NCBI GenBank assembly: GCA_965214945.1
Contig: OZ244029.1
Location: 1,736,001 to 1,800,000, forward strand
Origin: JAAXHB01 sp965214945
Lineage (GTDB): Bacteria; Actinomycetota; Acidimicrobiia; Acidimicrobiales; Aldehydirespiratoraceae
Direction: 5' to 3'
DNA: 64,000 nucleotides
This document shows positions 59,329 through 64,000 of this stretch, piece after piece; the stretch's first letter is position 1, and each line of letters opens with the position of its first letter. The notes beneath the pieces were generated by a model that was given only the letters and a program-made list of their open reading frames with translations, had not been told where the DNA came from and ran no database searches. A program made the position numbers and the translations under genes.

Positions 59329-60705
59329 TCACGCCAGACGCCGGGGCGGGGCAGGGACGGTCGGGTGGACCTCGGGCGACACCCGCGGCTCGTAAGCACC
59401 GACCTCCACATCGCCGACCTCCACATCGCCGACCTCCACATCTAGGCGTCGAAGCCTGCGAGTGGCCACGAGCCACGCCGACGCGGCCAGCAGCACCGCC
59501 CCGGATGCCGCGAAGGTGACGCGGGGTCCGATCACCTCGATCATCTGGCCCAGACTGAGCTGACCGATCGGCGCTGCCAACATCAGCGACATCAGGTACA
59601 GCCCCAGAACCTGAGCCCGGCGGTCCTCGCCCACCTGCAGCTGCACGGTGGTGTTGAGTGTGCTTGCGGTCGCGAGATGGGCCGCGCCCATCACGGCCAG
59701 CGATATCAGCGCCACCCCGAAGACCGGCGCGGTGGCCAGACCGGTCATCGCAACTCCGTAGACGGCCAGCGCCACACCCTGGATCTTCGATCTGCGAACC
59801 CGTCCTCCCAGCGACGCCACGAACGGCGCCGATACCACAGCGCCGACGCCCAGCATTGTGAGCATCAGCCCGTAGCCGGTTGCGCCGCGGTGAAACACAT
59901 CTTCTGCGAAGACCACGCTCAGAACCTGCACCGACAGGCCGAAGAAGCCGATGACTGCCACAAGGCCGATAGCGGTGCCGATGCCTGGACGCCCGAGCGC
60001 GTATCGGGCGGTCTCGAACAGATTGCGCACCGGCTGCAGACGGCGGGGATCAGATCGCGGCGTGCCGGGCGCCTCGATGAGTAGCAGCGCCGCGATCACA
60101 GCCAAGTAGGTGACTGCATTCACCGCGAACGCGGCACCCGGCCCCGCAGTCGCCACGGTGAGGCCGGCGAGCACCGGCCCGACCATGCGCGATGAGTTGA
60201 ACTGCGCCGAGTTCAGCGTCACTGCGTTAAGCAGCAAGCGCCGCGGCACCAGCTCGCTCACGAAAGCCTGCCACGCCGGCAGGTTCATGCCGCCGGCGAT
60301 GCCCGACAGCAGCGCCACCGCGGTGTAGGCGTGAGGCCATCGCACGCCGCCCCACCACATGAAGGCAAGGGCTATCGCCACTACAGACATCAACGACTGC
60401 GTGACCAGCAGCATCTTGCGCCTGGGGTAGCGGTCCGCGAGCGGCCCCGCAATGGGCGCCATCAGCGCCATCGGCAGGAACTGCGCGAACCCGGTTAAAC
60501 CCACCCAGCCCGGATCTTCAGTCAGATCCCAGATCACAACCGGCAGCGTCACGACCTGAAAGAAGCGGCCCGCGCCGGACACAAGCCCTCCGATCCAAAA
60601 AAACCGGAAGTCGCGGTACGCCAGCGATGCGAACGCCTTGCGCAGCCCCCGAGACGAGTTCTCTTCGCCGATGTCGGAAGACGACGGCGACGGCGCGGCT
60701 GGCAC
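59329..60705 (-). CDS. MFS transporter (EntS-like exporter family)
   Basis: A 458-residue, 12-helix major facilitator protein. The N-terminal half starts LAYRDFRFFWIGGLVSGAG and has the loop motif GPLADRYPRRKMLLVTQSL. The sequence resembles the EntS/macrolide-type exporter group, so efflux of a small molecule is likely; the substrate is unknown. The cytoplasmic C-terminal tail contains three in-frame VEVGD repeats from a 15-bp array. It is divergent from the enoyl-CoA hydratase. Confidence 0.9.
   Translation of the reverse strand: MPAAPSPSSSDIGEENSSRGLRKAFASLAYRDFRFFWIGGLVSGAGRFFQVVTLPVVIWDLTEDPGWVGLTGFAQFLPMALMAPIAGPLADRYPRRKMLLVTQSLMSVVAIALAFMWWGGVRWPHAYTAVALLSGIAGGMNLPAWQAFVSELVPRRLLLNAVTLNSAQFNSSRMVGPVLAGLTVATAGPGAAFAVNAVTYLAVIAALLLIEAPGTPRSDPRRLQPVRNLFETARYALGRPGIGTAIGLVAVIGFFGLSVQVLSVVFAEDVFHRGATGYGLMLTMLGVGAVVSAPFVASLGGRVRRSKIQGVALAVYGVAMTGLATAPVFGVALISLAVMGAAHLATASTLNTTVQLQVGEDRRAQVLGLYLMSLMLAAPIGQLSLGQMIEVIGPRVTFAASGAVLLAASAWLVATRRLRRLDVEVGDVEVGDVEVGAYEPRVSPEVHPTVPAPPRRLA
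59401..59445. repeat. 15-bp in-frame array in the MFS tail
   Basis: Units gacctccacatcgcc twice and a third ending tag, encoding DVEVG-type repeats on the reverse strand. Confidence 0.96.
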
Positions 60706-60779
60706 TGGTCAACCGTACCGTTTGGCCCAGGCTCGCACCCGCCCTCGCAGGCGGGGCGGCAGCGGGCGATACTGGGGGC

Positions 60780-61556
60780 ATGGGATTTGTGATCATCGAC
60801 ATCGACGGTGGCGTGGCGCGACTCACGCTGAACGACCCCTCAAAGCGGAACGCTGTCAACAGCGCAATGAACGGCGAGCTGTCGGCCGCTCTGGACGACC
60901 TGGAGGCCGATCCTTCGGTCGGCGCGGTGGTGCTGACCGGTGCGGGCAAAGCGTTTTGCGCCGGCGCTGACCTGTCGGATCTGCTCGCAGAGGAAACCGC
61001 GACGGGGATACAGAACTTCTACGAGGGTTTTCTCAGGGTCGCCCATTCGCCGCTGGCCACTGTCGCCGCGGTGAACGGCGCCGCGGTGGGCGCTGGCATG
61101 AACATGGTGCTGGCCTGCGACATCGTGGTGGCGGCGCGCCAGCAGGCGCGCTTTGAGTCGCGCTTTCTGCAGATCGGCTTGCACCCCGGCGGGGGCCACA
61201 CCTGGCGGCTGCATCGCATAGCGGGACGCTCCGCGACCATGGCGGCGGTGATCTTCGGCGAGGTGCTCTCGGCTGAGGACGCAGTGCGTATAGGCCTAGC
61301 GTGGGATGCGGTCGACGACGATGCGCTGCTGGAGCGGGCCCATGAGCTGGCGGCGCGCGCCGCGGCCCAGCCCAAGGAGCTGGTGGCGCGCACCAAGGCC
61401 ACGATCCTCTCACTCGACGAGGTCGCCGACTCCGACGCTGCGGTTGAGCATGAGCTGCCCCCTCAGCTCTGGTCGATGACACAGCCCGCCTTTAGATCCT
61501 TGGTGAGCGGCCTGCGGCGCAAAATCAGCTCCAAGGCCCAGTCCGACGCTAACTAG
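60780..61556 (+). CDS. Enoyl-CoA hydratase/isomerase (crotonase family)
   Basis: Crotonase-fold enzyme of 258 residues from ATG 60780. N-terminal VARLTLNDPSKRNAVNSAM, oxyanion-hole segments GKAFCAGADLSDL and VNGAAVGAGMNMVLACD. The usual second catalytic glutamate region reads FLQIGLHPGGGHTWRL, with histidine where hydratases often have PEGG, so isomerase, hydrolase or another crotonase activity is possible. The last codons (Asp-Ala-Asn-stop) seed a 14-bp array. Confidence 0.9.
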   Translation: MGFVIIDIDGGVARLTLNDPSKRNAVNSAMNGELSAALDDLEADPSVGAVVLTGAGKAFCAGADLSDLLAEETATGIQNFYEGFLRVAHSPLATVAAVNGAAVGAGMNMVLACDIVVAARQQARFESRFLQIGLHPGGGHTWRLHRIAGRSATMAAVIFGEVLSAEDAVRIGLAWDAVDDDALLERAHELAARAAAQPKELVARTKATILSLDEVADSDAAVEHELPPQLWSMTQPAFRSLVSGLRRKISSKAQSDAN

Positions 61557-61588
61557 CAAACGCCAACTAGCAAACGCCAACTACCAGG
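61547..61588. repeat. 14-bp array repeating the crotonase stop
   Basis: Units cgctaactagcaaa, cgccaactagcaaa and cgccaactaccagg. The first holds the gene's TAG. Confidence 0.96.
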
Positions 61589-61599
61589 GCTCCCCCGAC

Positions 61600-61641
61600 G
61601 GGGTTCAGGTAGCGGGGTTCAGGTAGCGGGGTTCAGGTAGC
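61600..61641. repeat. 14-bp array, three exact units
   Basis: Unit ggggttcaggtagc. The rest of the 225-base gap shows no gene. Confidence 0.96.
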
Positions 61642-61750
61642 GGTGCTCCGACCGGCTCGCCGGCCGATTGGGCGCGGGTGACGTGACTCTGGTCGCGTTC
61701 GATCACCTTGGTCTGGTGCTCCTACCGGCTCGACGGGTGCTCAGCACGGG

Positions 61751-61795
61751 CGCTCACAGATGAAAACTCACAGGTCAGAACTCACAGATGAGACA
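61751..61795. repeat. ctcacagatga array carrying the GNAT stop
   Basis: Three imperfect 14-15-bp units (cgctcacagatgaaa, actcacaggtcaga, actcacagatgaga). On the reverse strand the gene end catctgtga recurs. Confidence 0.85.
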
Positions 61796-62432
61796 TGCCA
61801 GTCCCGAGAGCGCTTGAAGGAATCCGGGGCGGATCCAATCCGGGGCGGATCCAGGCCGTAGTCAGCTCATGGGCGCGCAGCAGCCACTCTTCTGCGGTGA
61901 TCGCGAATCTGTAGTGATCTTCCCACACACCGTTGATCTCCACATAGCGCTCGGCCAGGCCCTCACAGCGCAGGCCCAGCTTCTCGACCACACGCAGGCT
62001 GGCTGAGTTGCGGGGAACGATCGAGACCTGCAGGCGATGCAGGCGAAGCCGCTCAAAGCCGTATCGTGCGGCAACCACCAAAGCTTCGGGCGCGTAGCCG
62101 TTGCCGGCTGCGGCCTCATCGATCCAATAGCCGACGTAGCACGATTGGAACGGACCCCGCTGAATCGACGACAGGTTCATCTCGCCTCTGAAGCGTTTAT
62201 CCACGAAGACGCCAAAGCCGTATCCGTCACCTCGTTCCCGTTCGCCTCGGCGGGCGCGGCAGCGCTCAGCGAAGGTGGCAGCATTCGTGACGCTCTCGGC
62301 TGCCTGCGACACGGCTCTCGGCTCCCATCGGGTCAGCCGGACGCGGTTACGCAGCCGTACCTCCCTCCAGGCCGTGAAGTCGCCGGGTTGTAGAGGGCGA
62401 AGCAGCACACGCCGGCCGAGCAATACTGTCAC
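61782..62432 (-). CDS. GNAT-family N-acetyltransferase (RimJ/RimL type)
   Basis: Acetyl-CoA-dependent acetyltransferase of about 216 residues. Motifs are LLGRRVLLRPLQPGDF at the start, VGYWIDEAAAGNGYAPEALVV (acetyl-CoA binding) and VSIVPRNSASLRVVEKLGLRCEG. The target may be a ribosomal or other protein N-terminus. GTG 62432 is the last of several copies of the start region in a 17-bp array; a reading from 62504 passes through the array in a mixed frame and is less likely. Two 16-bp copies (aatccggggcggatcc) encode part of the C-terminal tail. Confidence 0.86.
   Translation of the reverse strand: MTVLLGRRVLLRPLQPGDFTAWREVRLRNRVRLTRWEPRAVSQAAESVTNAATFAERCRARRGERERGDGYGFGVFVDKRFRGEMNLSSIQRGPFQSCYVGYWIDEAAAGNGYAPEALVVAARYGFERLRLHRLQVSIVPRNSASLRVVEKLGLRCEGLAERYVEINGVWEDHYRFAITAEEWLLRAHELTTAWIRPGLDPPRIPSSALGTGMSHL
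61821..61852. repeat. 16-bp duplication in the GNAT tail
   Basis: Two exact units aatccggggcggatcc inside the coding tail; 16 bp changes the frame of everything downstream, so the C-terminus after it is novel. Confidence 0.94.
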
Positions 62433-62513
62433 GCGAGCAATACCGTCACGTGAGCAATACTGCCACGCGCCGTGCAAGCAATACTGCCACGCGAATACTG
62501 CCACGCGCCGTGA
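62418..62513. repeat. 17-bp array multiplying the GNAT start codon
   Basis: Units gagcaatactgtcacgc (62418), gagcaataccgtcacgt (62435) and gagcaatactgccacgc (62452), plus two diverged copies to 62513. On the coding strand each contains GTG(A/G)C(A/G)GTATTGCTC. Confidence 0.97.
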
Positions 62514-62561
62514 CGGTAGTCCGCCCGCTCGGCCGCGCCCGCTTCGGGCGACTCCCTGCGG

Positions 62562-62604
62562 CGCTCAGACCGCAGCGTTCAGGCCGCAGCGCTCAGGGCC
62601 GCAG
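62562..62604. repeat. 14/15-bp array carrying the ppx stop
   Basis: Units cgctcagaccgcag, cgttcaggccgcag and cgctcagggccgcag. On the reverse strand each holds ctgcgg..ctga, the Leu-Arg-Pro-stop of ppx. Confidence 0.95.
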
Positions 62605-63513
62605 CAGTGACAAGGCCAGGCCGTCGAGGATGTCGCACTCCGACACCAGGCACTCCTCAAAGCCGAAGTGCCTCATGATCCGCGTCAGGATGCATACTCC
62701 GGCTACTATCACGTCCGCTCGGCCGCGCTCAAGTCCGGGGTTGTGAACGCGGTCGGCGAGCCGCTCGGTCGCGAGCGTGCGGAATACGTCCTCCACGGCG
62801 TCCTTGGAGAGAACGAAGTGGTGGATGCGGCCGCGGTCGTATTCGATGAGTCCGATCTCCACCGCGGCGATTGTGGTAATGGTGCCGGCCAGGCCGACCA
62901 GCCTGCAGTTCGGGTCGATCTCGCCGAGGGCGCGGGATGCGTCGTCGAGGTGCAGACCGACCACCGAAAGGCAAGAGTTCAGCTCCTCAGGCCGGGGCGG
63001 ATCGCCGTGAAGGTACTTCTCGGTCAGGCGGACGCTGCCGATGTCGAGTGACAGCGCAAGCTCGCACTCGCTCGCGCCGTAGGAAAGCTCCGTCGAGCCG
63101 CCGCCGATGTCCACCACCAGGTAGGGGCCGTCAGAGGGCTCAAGATCTGACAGCGCCCCCGCGAAGGACAGAGCGGCTTCGTCCTCGCCAGAAAGCACTT
63201 CCAGCGGCGTGCCGATCACCAAGGCGGCGGCGTCTGTGAACTCGGTGCGGTTAGCTGAGTCGCGCACTGCCGAAGTGGCCGTGGCCCGAACGGCGGCCAG
63301 GTCGTGGCGATCCATCTCCGCCCTGTAGGCGCGCAGACACTTCAGGGTGCGCTGAACGGCTTCAGGGTCGAGCCGCCCGGACGCGTCGACGCCGCGACCG
63401 AGACGTGTGATGGTAGAGATCCGCTCCGACTCGCTCTCCGGCGCGCCGGCCGTGATGAGCAGGCGTGTGGTATTCGTGCCGCAGTCGATCGCTGCCACGG
63501 GGCGCTCGCTCAT
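62593..63513 (-). CDS. Exopolyphosphatase / Ppx-GppA family phosphatase
   Basis: Hydrolyses polyphosphate or pppGpp. It is 306 residues, the short actinobacterial Ppx form. ASKHA-fold motifs are AAIDCGTNTTRLLI, VRATATSAVRDSANR, EVLSGEDEAALSF, YLVVDIGGGSTELSYG and GLAGTITTIAAVEIGL. ATG 63513 (MSERPVAAIDCG) is the family-typical start. DUF501 lies just upstream in the same direction, the standard actinobacterial order next to the eno region. The protein ends in the repeat-encoded LLRP. Confidence 0.93.
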   Translation of the reverse strand: MSERPVAAIDCGTNTTRLLITAGAPESESERISTITRLGRGVDASGRLDPEAVQRTLKCLRAYRAEMDRHDLAAVRATATSAVRDSANRTEFTDAAALVIGTPLEVLSGEDEAALSFAGALSDLEPSDGPYLVVDIGGGSTELSYGASECELALSLDIGSVRLTEKYLHGDPPRPEELNSCLSVVGLHLDDASRALGEIDPNCRLVGLAGTITTIAAVEIGLIEYDRGRIHHFVLSKDAVEDVFRTLATERLADRVHNPGLERGRADVIVAGVCILTRIMRHFGFEECLVSECDILDGLALSLLRP

Positions 63514-63522
63514 CGCACTCCT

Positions 63523-63557
63523 GCTCGTCACCGTCTGCTAGCTCGTCGCCGTTGCTA
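63523..63557. repeat. 18/17-bp duplication carrying the DUF501 stop
   Basis: Units gctcgtcaccgtctgcta and gctcgtcgccgttgcta. On the reverse strand both begin with TAG; the second is the DUF501 stop. Confidence 0.93.
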
Positions 63558-64000
63558 GCTGAGGCGCTTCGCGACCCAGCGGCCCACCGGATCGTCGCCG
63601 CCCGCGAGATGCCATGCATAGTGAGCGTGGAGGCATTTCACTCCGCGCCTGGTGCCTCCCACGCCCGCGGCCGGCGCGGGGCCGCGGTGATCGGCGGGCA
63701 GCGCCGCGTCGCGCTCTGCGGCGTAGCGGGCGTGAGCGGAGGCAAGCTCCTCAGCATCGACGGCGGCTTCAGCTGCTCGTACGCCTCCGGCAGCCTCGAG
63801 CCGGCCCACCTCGCGGCGCGCTCGCGCGCCGACCAGCCAGTAGCGCGTCGGCATGGGTCTGCCGTCTCGCATCAAAGGCGCGTTGCGGATCACAACAGGG
63901 TCGCCGCCCTTGCCGCGGACCACCACCTCAAAGTCGGCGTTCGGGATCCGGCCAAGCAGCTCGGCGACGCGGTCCAGATCCGTCGGGGAGGGTGGCGCCG
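63555..64000 (-). CDS. DUF501 protein, 5' end outside window
   Basis: Conserved actinobacterial protein of unknown function, normally about 160-180 residues and adjacent to ppx. The frame is open to the window edge, giving TDLDRVAELLGRIPNADFE before the family motif VVVRGKGGDPVVIRNAPLM, then GRPMPTRYWLVG and VKCLHAHYAWHLAGGDDPVG with a conserved cysteine and histidines. A GTG at 63926 is not the real start, because the conserved sequence continues upstream of it. Only the N-terminal few residues seem to be missing. Confidence 0.93.
   Translation of the reverse strand, partial: APPSPTDLDRVAELLGRIPNADFEVVVRGKGGDPVVIRNAPLMRDGRPMPTRYWLVGARARREVGRLEAAGGVRAAEAAVDAEELASAHARYAAERDAALPADHRGPAPAAGVGGTRRGVKCLHAHYAWHLAGGDDPVGRWVAKRLS

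Noticed and set aside
63555..63926. DUF501 gene starting at GTG 63926
   Set aside because: Conserved DUF501 sequence continues in frame past that codon to the window edge, so the gene is incomplete rather than short.

Overview
The window is about 64 kb of GC-rich DNA from one actinobacterial chromosome. Supporting signs are an F420-type luciferase-like oxidoreductase, a DUF222/HNH (13E12-type) gene, the DUF501-ppx pair, CoA-transferase and acyl-CoA dehydrogenase abundance, SLH-domain proteins and a leaderless promoter. Acidimicrobiia is my best guess at class level; this is inference, since no rRNA is present. I found no transposase, integrase, phage gene or CRISPR array.

Layout. 1-7.4 kb is housekeeping: lepA (cut by the left edge), rpsT, holA, an ArsI/CadI-like VOC protein, the DNA-uptake pair comEA-comEC and a CnoX-like thioredoxin. 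7.5-21.3 kb is mostly forward-strand acyl-CoA metabolism: LLM oxidoreductase, tRNA-Ala, three family III CoA-transferase/racemase proteins, a phosphotransferase, a PLP decarboxylase, an HpcH/HpaI aldolase, and a tightly packed block of ACAD, alpha-methylacyl-CoA racemase, MaoC hydratase and ACAD that looks like branched-chain beta-oxidation. 21.5-30.3 kb holds an RCC1-repeat lipoprotein, a four-gene molybdenum hydroxylase operon with a CobW GTPase (every junction a 4-nt overlap), an amidohydrolase and a UbiD-type decarboxylase. 30.8-36 kb holds a leaderless DUF222/HNH gene, an ACAD and a 2.1-kb stretch with no convincing gene. 36-51 kb holds a membrane sulfite-oxidase-type protein, xylAB, a YceI/cytochrome c/copper monooxygenase fusion, a paired ACAD operon, a sulfatase-amidohydrolase pair and a PhyH dioxygenase. 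51-64 kb holds a membrane coiled-coil protein, an SLH protein, SMP-30, Fe/Mn-SOD, a hydroxyisobutyrate-dehydrogenase relative, tRNA-Leu, a Cas4/RecB-like nuclease, an MFS transporter, enoyl-CoA hydratase, GNAT, ppx and DUF501 (cut by the right edge).

The most striking property is not a gene. Nearly every gene junction carries a short tandem array of 13-18-bp units, and at roughly twenty genes the repeated unit contains the stop codon of the gene before it, or the start codon or Shine-Dalgarno of the gene after it. Each array has its own sequence, copied from its local gene boundary, so this is not a dispersed repeat family. Arrays inside reading frames have units divisible by three (15, 18, 24, 42, 111 bp); arrays between genes are often 13, 14, 16 or 17 bp. 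At xylB and the GNAT gene the start codon has been multiplied into chains of overlapping mini-ORFs that could act as termination-reinitiation ladders. I treat this as the candidate undescribed phenomenon of the window.
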